A DNA stretch of 64,000 bases from Verrucomicrobia bacterium S94. Its GTDB lineage: Bacteria; Verrucomicrobiota; Kiritimatiellia; Kiritimatiellales; Pontiellaceae. The stretch covers positions 3,162,001 through 3,226,000 of the forward strand of contig CP036201.1 of NCBI GenBank assembly GCA_004299845.1, given 5' to 3'. Numbering within the stretch: position 1 is the first letter of the stretch; the number at the start of each line of letters is the position of its first letter. Positions 8,409-17,786 of this stretch are shown here, one piece after another. The notes beneath the pieces were generated by a model. The model did not search any database. It saw only the letters and a list, made by a program, of their open reading frames with translations, and had not been told where the DNA came from. The translations under genes and the position numbers were made by a program.

Positions 8409-9398
8409 ATGCTGATCTATTTCTACCATCCTGCCGCCCTGCTCTGGCTGTGGATCGTTCCGGTAATTGCCGGGCTGTTCATCTATTCCTCGGTCAAACG
8501 CAAAAAAGCCGTTTCCGCATTCGGAGCCGGCGCACATTTCATCAGCCGGAAACGCGAAGCCTTCAGCGCCACCGCGGCCATCGGACTGATAATAATAGCC
8601 CTCGCCCGGCCGGCCTGGAATCTTGAAGAAACCAAACTGCAGGAAAGCGGGCGCGACGTCATCTTTCTGCTCGACGTCTCCCGCTCTATGTTGGCAGAGG
8701 ATATGCATCCGAACCGCCTCGAAAATGCAAAAACAGCAATTCATGACTGCATCGAGGGGCTGTCCGGCGACCGCATCGGGCTCGTACTTTTTGCCGGATC
8801 AACCGAAATCCGTTGCCCGTTGACAGTCGATTACGACTATTTCCGCATGGCCCTTCGTAATGCTTCGCCCGATAGCGTGGCGGCCGGTGGAACCATGATT
8901 GCGCATGCGCTGGAACGCACGGTCGAGAAGCTGGTGACGGACGAAAAAGCCGGCATGGTTGACCTTATTCTGATAACCGACGGCGAAGACCAGAAGGATG
9001 GCCCCGATGAAGTGGAGGCTGTCCGGAAGCTGGAAGAGGCCGGTGTACGCTTCATCGGTATCGGACTGGGCGACCGTTCACGCGGAAGCCGTATTGCAAT
9101 TGTTGATGAAGAAACCGGAGTACGCTCGTATCTTAAAAGCGGTAATCAGGAAATCTGGACCCGCCTCAATTCTGAAACGCTGCGCCGTATGGCCGGGGCA
9201 ATTCAGGACGGCATCTATTTTGATGTCGGTAACGGACCATTCAATCTGGCACAGATCTATCGACAGATCATGGTTGATGCCGAACGGACGGCAACCGACA
9301 AACAGGTAATGGAACGGTATGAGGAAAAATTCCATCTGTTTCTTTCCGGTGCAGTCATCCTGCTGCTGATTTCCAACCGCTGGAGGAAACCGTCATGA
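8409..9398 (+). CDS. batB: VWA-domain membrane protein, BatB type
   Basis: 329 aa. It has N-terminal TM helices (AALLWLWIVPVIAGLFIY and ATAAIGLIIIALARP), a VWA domain with perfect MIDAS DVSRSM and LITDGEDQ, and a C-terminal TM (LFLSGAVILLLIS). It is the second VWA protein of the aerotolerance operon and the likely partner of the upstream VWA protein. The start is chosen for the GGAGG at 8394. It overlaps the following TPR gene by 4 nt. Confidence 0.9.
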   Translation: MLIYFYHPAALLWLWIVPVIAGLFIYSSVKRKKAVSAFGAGAHFISRKREAFSATAAIGLIIIALARPAWNLEETKLQESGRDVIFLLDVSRSMLAEDMHPNRLENAKTAIHDCIEGLSGDRIGLVLFAGSTEIRCPLTVDYDYFRMALRNASPDSVAAGGTMIAHALERTVEKLVTDEKAGMVDLILITDGEDQKDGPDEVEAVRKLEEAGVRFIGIGLGDRSRGSRIAIVDEETGVRSYLKSGNQEIWTRLNSETLRRMAGAIQDGIYFDVGNGPFNLAQIYRQIMVDAERTATDKQVMERYEEKFHLFLSGAVILLLISNRWRKPS

Positions 9399-10459
9399 TT
9401 TCCAAAATACTGCCTCTGCTGCTTACAGTAACGCTGGTGCAGGCCGCACCGAAAACCTTCAAGGCGGGAAACAAGGCCCTGGCGGAAGGCCGCCTTGATG
9501 AAGCCATCAATCTGTACCATGAAGCGATTGCCGAAGCTCCGGAATCGGGCGAACTCTATTTCAATCTGGGCAATGCACAGTACCGCTCCGGAAGCTATGA
9601 AGAGGCGATGGCATCCTATGAGCTCGCGGCCTCCATGACGGAATCGGATTACACACGCGGCCGCAGCTGGTACAACATGGGCAACTGCATGGTCAAAGCA
9701 GGAGAGAACCTCCGGGAAACCGATCCGCATGCGGCGGCCGAATACTGCCGGCAGGCGGCCTGGTTCTACCGCATGGCACTGGACTACGATGCCTCGTTTA
9801 CCGATGCCGCATACAATCTGGAAATGAGCCAGCGTATCGTGGCCGGCATCGAGGAGGAAATACAGCAGAAGGAAGAGGACGAACAGAAACAGAACGAACT
9901 CATTACCTACATCCGGGAAAAACTGATGGAGTTTATTGAACGGCAGAACAAACTGCTGGAAACTCAGGATGTCGGCGAAGCCCAGAAACAGCTGGAGAAT
10001 GAGACGCGGGAATTGGCGGAACTGATCGAAGCTTCCGGGCTGCATGCTGATATTCCGATGCCCGACGGAAACGCAGCCCCCGGCCCCCTGAAAGAGACCT
10101 GGGAACATACGGTTAAAGCAGCCGAAGCCATGGCCGTTCCGGATCAGCCGACAGCGCTGGAGGAGCTGACCGCGGCGCTTGGTTCCGCGCCCGAGGATCC
10201 CAATCAGCAGGAGGGCGAATCCGACGAGGAGTCGGAGGACTACGAAGACTATGATATGGAATATGAGGAGTCGGATCAGGATGCGGATATGTACGAAGAA
10301 GCCGATCCGTTCGGTGATTTTTCCGAGTACGAAGAGATTCGCGGCGTTCCGCCGCCGAACCAGACCGAGATGGATATTCTTGCTGAAGAAATCAGAAATC
10401 AGGAACGGCGGAAACAAAAGAAGTCCGGCGAATACAAAGCGGTTGAGAAAGACTGGTAA
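9395..10459 (+). CDS. TPR protein, BatC-like, with acidic tail
   Basis: 354 aa. It has a signal peptide (LLLTVTLVQA-A). TPR repeats at about 25-150 include ESGELYFNLGNAQYRSGSYEEAM. A Glu/Gln-rich helical region (EEEIQQKEEDEQKQ) follows, then a strongly acidic, disordered segment at about 270-320 (EEYDMEYEESDQD type). A periplasmic scaffold of the Bat complex is likely. The acidic tail is unusual and might bind metal or a basic partner. It sits between batB and batD, overlapping batB by 4 nt. Confidence 0.8.
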   Translation: MISKILPLLLTVTLVQAAPKTFKAGNKALAEGRLDEAINLYHEAIAEAPESGELYFNLGNAQYRSGSYEEAMASYELAASMTESDYTRGRSWYNMGNCMVKAGENLRETDPHAAAEYCRQAAWFYRMALDYDASFTDAAYNLEMSQRIVAGIEEEIQQKEEDEQKQNELITYIREKLMEFIERQNKLLETQDVGEAQKQLENETRELAELIEASGLHADIPMPDGNAAPGPLKETWEHTVKAAEAMAVPDQPTALEELTAALGSAPEDPNQQEGESDEESEDYEDYDMEYEESDQDADMYEEADPFGDFSEYEEIRGVPPPNQTEMDILAEEIRNQERRKQKKSGEYKAVEKDW

Positions 10460-10460
10460 T

Positions 10461-12269
10461 ATGAAGAAGCTTATTCTATTGGCAAGTTTAATCGTTGCGG
10501 GCCCCGCGTTGGCCGCGACCAATTTCTATGCCTACGCAACAGCCTCAGAAACCAATGTGTATCTCGGGCAGGTTTTCAATGTGGATGTCATTGTCAAATC
10601 CGGGGCCAAGCCTGACGCTCCCGAATTTCAGACCCCGGAATTCAACACCACCGTGCTGGTGTCCGGACAGGAAACCAGCGAGGAGAATACCTGGCTATAC
10701 CGTTATGCCCTTCGTCCGAAACAGGAGGGCGAACTGACCGTTCCGGCACTGCGCTTCGGAAGCGTATCTTCCGGGCCCATCCGAATCACAGCAAATAAGC
10801 CGGCGACCTCGGACCGGATGAAACTGGAACAAAGTGTTTCTGCAGCTTCCGTCTACGTCGGCGAACCGCTCCTGCTGAAAACCCGATGGGACAGCACCTA
10901 CCCGTTCGGAGCCATCAAAGCGGTCGATTTTCATTTTCCGATTCTCAACGATAAACGGTTCCAGGTTCTGGAAATCTATGAACCCGACAAAGAAAAGCAG
11001 GCCAATGCCACCGGTCTGCCGGTACACGGAACACGTGTACTGGCCTCGCGGAAAAGCTATCAGGTCAACGGCACACAGCATCAGAGTCTGGAATTCAGCA
11101 AAATCCTGATCCCGAAAAAAAGCGGACGCATTGTGGTCGCGCCGGCCACACTGCTCTGCGCTGCGGAACAGGAACAAAACCTTAAAACCAAACCCCGCCG
11201 TTCGGCATTTCAATATCCGGCTTATTTCGACAATACATTTTTCGACCACAATGTTTCCGGCGACAAATGGATACGGATTTATACCGAATCCAAACCGCTT
11301 GAAATCGATGTAAAACCATTGCCCCAGGACGGGCGGCCCGATCTTTTCAACGGCATGGTCGGCGAATTTGATATTGAAGTCACCGCCGAACCAACCGCTG
11401 TTCGTGTAGGCGAACCGATCACCCTGACGGTTACCATAACGTCTTCGAACTATATGGAGAATATTTTCTTCGCATCCCTGCGTTACCAGCCCAACCTCGT
11501 CAACCGGTTCGAGATTCCCTCCGACCGCTCGCTGCCGGAGCGCAAAGGAAAGTCCAAAATCTACACACAGACGATCCGGCCGCTTTCACTTAGTAATACT
11601 GAAATTCCTCCGATTCAGCTGGCCTATTTCAGTCCGACGCAGGAAAAATATGTAATCAAAGAATCCCGTCCCATTCCACTGCAGGTGTCCGCCGCTGAAG
11701 AAATCGGTGTATTCGGCGGATCATTCTATAAGAATCCGCTCCGCTCCGTGGAGGAGGGTATTCGCCAGAATTATGAAAATCCGGACATGCTTAAATCGCG
11801 CCGCCTTCCGCTTTTCGGATGGGCCCATCCGGTCATTGTTCTGCTCATCCTGCTGCTTCCTCCGGCTGTGGCGGGTGGATATTCCGCAGCATCACTCTTC
11901 GGCGAGAAAAAACATTACATTCACCGCACGGCCAAAGCCGCACGGGCCTTCAAAGTGTTCCGGAAAAATGTGGCTCATATTAAATCACACACCATGAAAA
12001 CAGAGATTTACGGCGATCTTGACCAATGTCTGCGCGCCTATCTGGGCGACCGGCTGCACCTTGTGCCCGGAGCACTCTCCTTCAGGGATGCGGAAATGCG
12101 CCTGATGGAAGTCGGTGCTGATGACCAGACTCTGAAAGATCTGAAAAACCTCTTTGCTTTGTGTGAAGCGTACCGCTTTGCGCGGGATTTTAATGAAACA
12201 GGAAATGCTGATGACATTGTGCGTGAAGCCATCCGTATCGTCCGTACCGTTGAGAGGAAACTGAAATGA
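10461..12269 (+). CDS. batD: BatD family protein
   Basis: 602 aa from the ATG at 10461, directly after the previous stop. It has a signal peptide (LLASLIVAGPALA), several beta-sandwich BatD repeats (for example SETNVYLGQVFNVDVIVKSG, then TAVRVGEPITLTVTI), a TM helix at about 452-472 (HPVIVLLILLLPPAVAGGY) and a cytoplasmic helical tail. The family is an envelope 'oxygen tolerance' protein. It overlaps batE by 4 nt. Confidence 0.9.
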   Translation: MKKLILLASLIVAGPALAATNFYAYATASETNVYLGQVFNVDVIVKSGAKPDAPEFQTPEFNTTVLVSGQETSEENTWLYRYALRPKQEGELTVPALRFGSVSSGPIRITANKPATSDRMKLEQSVSAASVYVGEPLLLKTRWDSTYPFGAIKAVDFHFPILNDKRFQVLEIYEPDKEKQANATGLPVHGTRVLASRKSYQVNGTQHQSLEFSKILIPKKSGRIVVAPATLLCAAEQEQNLKTKPRRSAFQYPAYFDNTFFDHNVSGDKWIRIYTESKPLEIDVKPLPQDGRPDLFNGMVGEFDIEVTAEPTAVRVGEPITLTVTITSSNYMENIFFASLRYQPNLVNRFEIPSDRSLPERKGKSKIYTQTIRPLSLSNTEIPPIQLAYFSPTQEKYVIKESRPIPLQVSAAEEIGVFGGSFYKNPLRSVEEGIRQNYENPDMLKSRRLPLFGWAHPVIVLLILLLPPAVAGGYSAASLFGEKKHYIHRTAKAARAFKVFRKNVAHIKSHTMKTEIYGDLDQCLRAYLGDRLHLVPGALSFRDAEMRLMEVGADDQTLKDLKNLFALCEAYRFARDFNETGNADDIVREAIRIVRTVERKLK

Positions 12270-13042
12270 AAAAACTGCTCCTCCTTATTTTTTTCGCTGT
12301 ATCGGTTTTTCCGGCTTTCGGAAAAGACTACCAGTTGCAGGCACTCGAAGATGCCCATACCGCTTTCAAAACTGCCACCGATCCCGCCGGCTATGCCAAG
12401 GCGGCCGAACGTTACGAATCGCTCATTGAAGAGGAAGGTATCCGTAACGGACATCTATTTTATACGGCCGGAAATGCGTGGTTTATGGCCGGAGATATGG
12501 GCCGTGCTATTCTGAATTACCGCCGCGCAGAACAGTATCTGCCCAACGATGCCGACCTGCAGCATAATCTGTCTGAAGCTCTGAAACTGCGTCCGGATCT
12601 GATTCCGGAAAAAGAGCCCAACCCCATGACGGCCCGGCTGCTGGGCTGGCACCTGAACACTTCCACCCGCTTCCGATGGATACTGTTCTCCATCTTTTGG
12701 ATCAGCTTCTGGGGCGCATGGTTCTGGAAACAGCGCACCTCCCGGAAAGAAGCCCGGATCACAACAGCGGCCTGCGGCCTTGTTTCGGCTGTACTGCTGC
12801 TCTCACTGATAACAGAGAGCGTCATGAATACAAAAGCCCGGCCGGGTGTGGTTACTGCCGGGGAAGTTGTTGCACGTAAGGGCGACGGTCCAATGTATGC
12901 GCCGGCTTTTCTGGATCCGTTGCATGCGGGCACAGAATTTCATTGTTTGGAAGAACGTGAAAACTGGTGGCATATTGAACTGGCTGACGGCCGGGCCTGC
13001 TGGATTCCCTCCCACACAGCACAAACGGTGGCTTTACCCTAA
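12266..13042 (+). CDS. batE: BatE-like TPR and SH3-domain protein
   Basis: 258 aa. It has a signal peptide, TPR-like helices (GHLFYTAGNAWFMAGDMGRAILNYRRAE), two TM helices (about 135-155 and 165-187) and a C-terminal SH3-like domain with the ending WWHIELADGRACWIPSH. It is the last gene of the moxR-bat operon. Its stop is tail-to-tail with, and slightly overlaps, the restored end of the minus-strand hybrid kinase. TPR plus SH3 implies protein or peptidoglycan binding outside the membrane. Confidence 0.85.
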   Translation: MKKLLLLIFFAVSVFPAFGKDYQLQALEDAHTAFKTATDPAGYAKAAERYESLIEEEGIRNGHLFYTAGNAWFMAGDMGRAILNYRRAEQYLPNDADLQHNLSEALKLRPDLIPEKEPNPMTARLLGWHLNTSTRFRWILFSIFWISFWGAWFWKQRTSRKEARITTAACGLVSAVLLLSLITESVMNTKARPGVVTAGEVVARKGDGPMYAPAFLDPLHAGTEFHCLEERENWWHIELADGRACWIPSHTAQTVALP

Positions 13043-14490
13043 AAGCTGACGGACCATACTGATAACTTTGTCGGGCGTGAAGGGTTTTTCGAGAATGGAA
13101 GCATCTGCAGGAACCCCTTCTTCGTTGAGCTGGGAACGGGAATATCCCGACATAAAGAGCACCTTGATATCCGGATAAAGCTCCGCCGCCGCCATCGCCA
13201 GCTCTGCCCCCCAAGACCGGGCATAACCACATCGGTGAACAGCAGGTCGATTTTACCTTTGTGATTTCGCGCAACCTTAATACCTTCCCACCCCTCTTCA
13301 GCCTGCAGAATATTGTAATCCTGCGTTTCCAGCGTCTGAGCCACCAGCGTAAGAATCATCGGGTCGTCCTCCACCAGCAGAATCGTCGGCCGATCGGCCT
13401 GAATTTTTTCAGGGGAGTCACCCTCAGCAAGTTCGGACTTTGAAGCATCCTGCTCGATGTCTTTTTCCGGTTTTTTAGCTCCGTGATAGGCATCATCTGC
13501 AAGATCAATTACCGGAAGATATATATAGAAGGTTGTCCCGGAGCCCAGTTTACTGCGCACATCAATAAAACCGTCATTCTCTTTCATGATGCTCTTCACG
13601 ATGGAGAGTCCCAGACCGGTCCCTTTTCCGGAACTTTTCGTCGTGAAGAATGCCTCGAAAATACGGTCGATAATTTCTTCATCTATGCCATGGCCGGTAT
13701 CGTGCACTGAAATTTCGGCATAGGTTCCCTCTGCCAGTTTATCCGGCTTACGGCATTCGCCGTGTGCAACGTTCCTGCTGCTCACCTTAATGGTAATCCG
13801 ACCGCCGTTCGGCATCGCATCGCGGGCATTAACCGCCAGATTCATCAGCACCTGTCCCATCTGGACCGGATCAGCATTCACATAAATCGGGGTATCATGC
13901 GGCTTGGTCACCAGCGTAATTTTTTCGCCGATCAGTCGTGCGAGCATTTTATCGGTATCCTGCAATGTGCTGTTGAGATCGAGCGTAACCGGCTCGGTTT
14001 TTTCTTTCTGACTGAAACTGAGCAGTTTCCGCGTTATGAACGAAGCCTTTCGCGCCGCTTCAATCACTTCATTGGCATGCTGCGGCGTATCTTCACCTTT
14101 GGGATCCGCAACAATCAGGCTGGAATAGCCGTCAATAATCGTAAGCAGATTGTTAAAATCATGTGCAATCGATCCGGCCAGCCGGCCGACGGCTTCCATT
14201 TTCTGTGAATGATGCAGTTGCTCATTCAGCATTTTCCGTTCGCTTTCGAGCATCTCCCGCTCGACGGCCGGCATAATGACATTTTTGCTCAGCAGAATGA
14301 TCAGCAGTACCAGCATAAACAGCATGCTCAACAGACACACCAGTGTCGCGGCCACCATCGGTACTGGGCTTTCTGCACACTCCAGCATACCCATCAATTT
14401 GAACACAAACACCAGCGCCGCACCTGTCACCACAGAGGCTGCCACCGATGCGGCAAACACAATCAGCAGGATTTTGTTTTTTAAGCCCAT
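13034..14490 (-). CDS. Hybrid sensor kinase with C-terminal receiver, frameshifted near the end
   Basis: Two N-terminal TM helices (about 8-32 and 44-68) lead to HisKA with AHDFNNLLTIIDGY, HATPase (DTGHGIDEE, GTGLGLSIVKSI) and a receiver (LVEDDPMI, phospho-Asp in LLFTDVVMPG). Just after GLGG a run of six G (complement of 13207-13212) breaks the frame. As written the protein ends at 13039 in an unrelated tail. With one extra G the receiver would continue AELAMAAAELYPDIKV, then MSGYS and EKPF, ending at 13034. This may be a recent mutation, slippage or a sequencing error. Confidence 0.85.
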
Positions 14491-14590
14491 GTTATCCCTT
14501 AATCGTATACAAACAGGGTAAAGCTATCATCTGGCTTTATGCTCATACATATAAATAACTATAAAAATAAGAGCATTAAAAAACTCATCA

Positions 14591-15208
14591 TTACGCAGTC
14601 GCCCACTGATGGAAATTCCTAAGCATTTGCAGGCCAAACTCCTGCGATTTTTCAGGATGAAACTGCGTGGCAAAAATATTATCTTTCCAGATGCAGGAGG
14701 TATAATCGATTCCGTATCCGGTTCTACCGGCAATAATCGATTCATCCTCCGGACAGACATAAAACGAGTGCACCAGATAGAAAAACGACTCATCCGGAAT
14801 TCCTTTAAACATCGGACAGTCAGACTGCACCTCTGTCATCCGGTTCCATCCGATCTGCGGCACCTTCAATTCCGGCGGAAGATCAAACTTCTTTACTGTG
14901 CCCTTAAAAATTCCAAGCCCCGGAACTCCCGGTGATTCTTCCGAGCTCTCAAAAAGGGCCTGCAATCCCAGACAAATCCCCATCAGCGGTTTGCCCGCTT
15001 CCGCCCAGTTTTCCAGAGCACTCACAAAATCGTGTTCAACCAGATGCGACATGCAGTCGCCAAAAGCTCCGACCCCCGGCAGAATCAGCGCACAGCATTC
15101 ATCCATCTCCTGTTTACGCGTCACAATTTTTGCATCCAGCTCAAGAAAACGGAATGCATTCGATACGCTCCCGAGGTTACCCATGCCATAGTCTATTATG
15201 CCAATCAT
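14591..15208 (-). CDS. hisH: Imidazole glycerol phosphate synthase, glutaminase subunit
   Basis: 205 aa class-I glutamine amidotransferase that feeds ammonia to HisF in histidine biosynthesis. It begins with DYGMGNLGS; the nucleophile elbow is GICLGLQ (Cys79) and the His-Glu pair is in FHPEKSQ. The start at 15208 is chosen because AAAGGAAA precedes it. hisB lies 1.2 kb away on the same strand, separated by a TauE exporter; hisF is not in the window. Confidence 0.95.
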   Translation of the reverse strand: MIGIIDYGMGNLGSVSNAFRFLELDAKIVTRKQEMDECCALILPGVGAFGDCMSHLVEHDFVSALENWAEAGKPLMGICLGLQALFESSEESPGVPGLGIFKGTVKKFDLPPELKVPQIGWNRMTEVQSDCPMFKGIPDESFFYLVHSFYVCPEDESIIAGRTGYGIDYTSCIWKDNIFATQFHPEKSQEFGLQMLRNFHQWATA

Positions 15209-15372
15209 GATATTTCCTTTTGAAAGAAAGTGTAGTGTATCGACCCTCTGTTTCAATGAAATCCAAAAACACCGGGAATTCTGAAATCCTCAACCCTATT
15301 TGTTTTCTAGTATTTTCTACTATAAAAAAGAAGTGGCGCTTTTTCGGAAATACCCCTACAATCATACCCGTG

Positions 15373-15633
15373 TTAAGGGATGAACATTTCGAGGTTGATA
15401 CAGCTACTCTGAAAAAAGCGGATCAGTGCAGACATAATCACATATGTCATGCTGTTGGTGGCAAACCGCTCTGCAGAATTACAGATACAGTAAACGATTC
15501 CGTTTTCTTCACCGATGGACGTAAACCGTGTTACTGCCCTTATCAGCATTCTTTCGGCACTTCGTTCATCTGCACCTGCCCGGTCCGACAGGAGATCTAC
15601 CGAAAATACCGGAGCTAGCCGTATCAACATCAA
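15373..15633 (-). CDS. Possible small protein coupled to the TauE gene
   Basis: 86 aa, not recognised. The start codon overlaps the TauE stop (TGATG), a coupling arrangement typical of real genes, and codon choice looks ordinary. No motif, signal peptide or convincing TM segment is visible. An opposing frame on the plus strand (15220-15618) is less convincing. The rest of 15209-15372 is AT-rich, with no clear feature beyond a possible hisH promoter region. Confidence 0.35.
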   Translation of the reverse strand: MMLIRLAPVFSVDLLSDRAGADERSAERMLIRAVTRFTSIGEENGIVYCICNSAERFATNSMTYVIMSALIRFFQSSCINLEMFIP

Positions 15634-16418
15634 AATGCCTTCAGAATGAGTGTCACGGATGTGATCAGCAGCACGGCATAGATCAGCACCGTATAGTGTT
15701 TCTGCTCCGTCTTATGCGTCAGCCACCAGCCCAACGCCACGCCGAGAGGAATTACCGGCAGCAGCACCGCCCCCAGTTTTAACCCCTCCGGCTGAATACG
15801 CCCCGTCACCGTGAATGGGATCACTTTGATCAGATTCAGCATCCAGAAAAAGGCACAGCTCGTTCCGGCAAATTTTTTCTTTTCCAGTTGCTGCGGAAGC
15901 AAATACATCTGCATGACCGGACCGGCGGCATGAGCAAGCGTTGAAGTCACACCAGCCCCGATCCCGAAGATCATGCCCTTGCTCCAGTTTGGCTGGGATG
16001 CATGGATATGATTCAGAATCCATTTTTTTGCCGCAAAATAAATCACAAACACAATCCCCAGCAGACCGATCAGCAGCTTCAGCGCCCGATCCGAAACCGA
16101 AATCACCGCCGAATCAGACACAAAGAGATAACTGGCAATCGTCACTCCGAAAATCGTTGCCGGCATCAGATAAATCAATCGCCCCCACAACACATGCCTG
16201 CGATAAAAAAACAGGGCAATGATATCCATCAGACACAGCATCGGCAGCATGAAACCCACCGCCGCCCTTGCCGCATTCGCCTGCGCCGGCCACATCAGAA
16301 TAAGAATCGGCAGCGCAATCGCCCCCACCGGGAAACCGCCCTTGCTCATTCCGGTAAGGAAAAGACTCAACCCGATCCAGAAAAGATCCATGAAGCTGTA
16401 GTCGGCCAGAAACTCCAT
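15630..16418 (-). CDS. TauE/SafE family sulfite exporter-like membrane protein
   Basis: 262 aa with about seven to eight hydrophobic helices and the family start LSLFLTGMSKGGFPVGAIALPIL. The second repeat contains FGIGAGVTSTLAHAAGP, the paired GxGxxTSTLAHAAGP motif of this family. It probably exports sulfite, sulfoacetate or a related organic anion; the substrate is not readable. It lies 4 bp from the hisB stop and may be cotranscribed. Confidence 0.85.
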   Translation of the reverse strand: MEFLADYSFMDLFWIGLSLFLTGMSKGGFPVGAIALPILILMWPAQANAARAAVGFMLPMLCLMDIIALFFYRRHVLWGRLIYLMPATIFGVTIASYLFVSDSAVISVSDRALKLLIGLLGIVFVIYFAAKKWILNHIHASQPNWSKGMIFGIGAGVTSTLAHAAGPVMQMYLLPQQLEKKKFAGTSCAFFWMLNLIKVIPFTVTGRIQPEGLKLGAVLLPVIPLGVALGWWLTHKTEQKHYTVLIYAVLLITSVTLILKAF

Positions 16419-16421
16419 AGT

Positions 16422-17030
16422 CTAGGCGCCAATACGCCCTTTGCTCGACGGTAGCAGATCCAGCGCACGCGGATCGGAATCGCAGGCCATACGCAGTGCC
16501 CGCGCCACCGATTTAAAAATGGCCTCGATACAATGATGCAGATCTTCGCCGAATTTCAGTTCGATGTGCAGATTCATTTTGGCCGAGTCGCAGAATGAGC
16601 GCCAGAAATGCTTGATGATAATCACATCAAAATCGCGGATGTAATGCTGCGGATGATCCATTTTATACACAAAAAACGGCCGCCCTCCCAGATCCAGGCA
16701 GACCTCCGCCTGCGCCTGCGCCTCATCCATCGGCAGCACCCAGAACCCGTACCGGTTGATGCCCTTGCGGTCGCCGAGAGCCTGATTAAACGCCTCGCCC
16801 AGCACAATGCCGACATCCTCAACCAGATGATGGTAATCCACATCGATATCGCCTGCGGCTCTGATCTTCAGATCCAGCAACGCATGTTTAGCGAGCAGAT
16901 CGAGCATATGATCAAAAAAAGGAACGCCGGTGGAAATTTCATAATGCGCCTTTCCGTCGATGTTCAACGTCAGATCAATCTGCGTCTCTTTTGTGTTTCG
17001 TTCAATGTGTGCCGTGCGCTGCCTATCCAT
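16422..17030 (-). CDS. hisB: Imidazoleglycerol-phosphate dehydratase
   Basis: 202 aa monofunctional HisB, dehydrating IGP to imidazole acetol phosphate in histidine synthesis. Metal-binding motifs are [17 protein letters not shown] and later [11 protein letters not shown]. The start is the ATG at 17030 with AAGGAAACC upstream; the frame extends further but the added N-terminus is unlike HisB. Upstream, an inverted repeat (17084-17101) separates it from the divergent lipid gene. Confidence 0.95.
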   Translation of the reverse strand: MDRQRTAHIERNTKETQIDLTLNIDGKAHYEISTGVPFFDHMLDLLAKHALLDLKIRAAGDIDVDYHHLVEDVGIVLGEAFNQALGDRKGINRYGFWVLPMDEAQAQAEVCLDLGGRPFFVYKMDHPQHYIRDFDVIIIKHFWRSFCDSAKMNLHIELKFGEDLHHCIEAIFKSVARALRMACDSDPRALDLLPSSKGRIGA

Positions 17031-17083
17031 GTGGTTTCCTTGGGTTCGCGTTAACTTACGAGTGCGCCATTCTTCCATCAAGC

Positions 17084-17101
17084 CGGAAAGCCCGCTTTCC
17101 G
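17084..17101. other. Perfect 8-bp inverted repeat between divergent genes
   Basis: CGGAAAGC-CC-GCTTTCCG lies between hisB (minus) and the CDP-alcohol transferase (plus). It could be an operator or an attenuator-like hairpin in the hisB leader; no T-run follows in the minus direction. Confidence 0.35.
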
Positions 17102-17177
17102 AAGGTTGGTCTTTTTTGGCTTCGCCTTCGCGCTGAATCCTCATTATGCTTCAAGTCTTAATTAGATAGGGTTTATT

Positions 17178-17786
17178 ATGGCATCTGTTTATGATTTGAA
17201 ACCGAAGTTTCAGGACCTGTTACGATCCATCGTCGTTCATCTTGCAGAAAACAACGTGACCGCCAATCAGGTTACCATAGCAGCACTGGTCCTTTCTTTT
17301 GCAACCGGAGGGCTGCTGATCCGTTTTGCAGGAACCACCCCGATTCTGCTGTTTCTGCCTCTGGTTCTGTTTGTCCGTATGGCGCTGAACGCCATTGACG
17401 GCATGCTTGCGCGGGAACACCATATGAAAACACCGCTCGGTGCCATTCTGAACGAACTGGGCGATGTCTTTTCCGACGCGGCACTTTATCTGCCGCTCGC
17501 TCTCTTTGACGGCTTTAACTTCGGCCTCATCGCTCTTATCGTCATCCTTGCTGTCATTTCAGAAATGACCGGCGTTATCGGACTTCAAATCGGCGCCTCC
17601 CGCCGATACGACGGTCCTATGGGAAAAAGCGACCGCGCCTTCGTCTTTGGCGCCATCGGTTTCCTTTACGGCTTCGGCATCCTCCCCGCCGGCTGGCTGG
17701 GCCTGATTCAATGGCTCATGATGATCCTGCTCATCGTCACCATTGTGAATCGCTGCCGCCGCGCGCTTGCGGAGGTCGGCTCGTGA
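17178..17786 (+). CDS. CDP-alcohol phosphatidyltransferase family protein (YnbA-like)
   Basis: 202 aa, about six TM helices. The catalytic motif reads NAIDGMLAR...GAILNELGDVFSD. The usual DxxDGxxAR...GxxxDxxxD has Asn at the first and third Asp positions. This variant occurs in a YnbA-like branch; whether it changes metal use is not known. It is followed by a cytidylyltransferase and PlsC in an overlapping array, resembling E. coli ynbAB, so a variant phospholipid or CDP-alcohol pathway in the inner membrane is inferred. Confidence 0.85.
   Translation: MASVYDLKPKFQDLLRSIVVHLAENNVTANQVTIAALVLSFATGGLLIRFAGTTPILLFLPLVLFVRMALNAIDGMLAREHHMKTPLGAILNELGDVFSDAALYLPLALFDGFNFGLIALIVILAVISEMTGVIGLQIGASRRYDGPMGKSDRAFVFGAIGFLYGFGILPAGWLGLIQWLMMILLIVTIVNRCRRALAEVGS

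Noticed and set aside
15220-15618. Plus-strand open frame of 132 codons between hisH and the TauE gene
   Set aside because: It covers the hisH promoter region and opposes the better-placed minus-strand frame coupled to TauE; the protein shows no recognisable feature.
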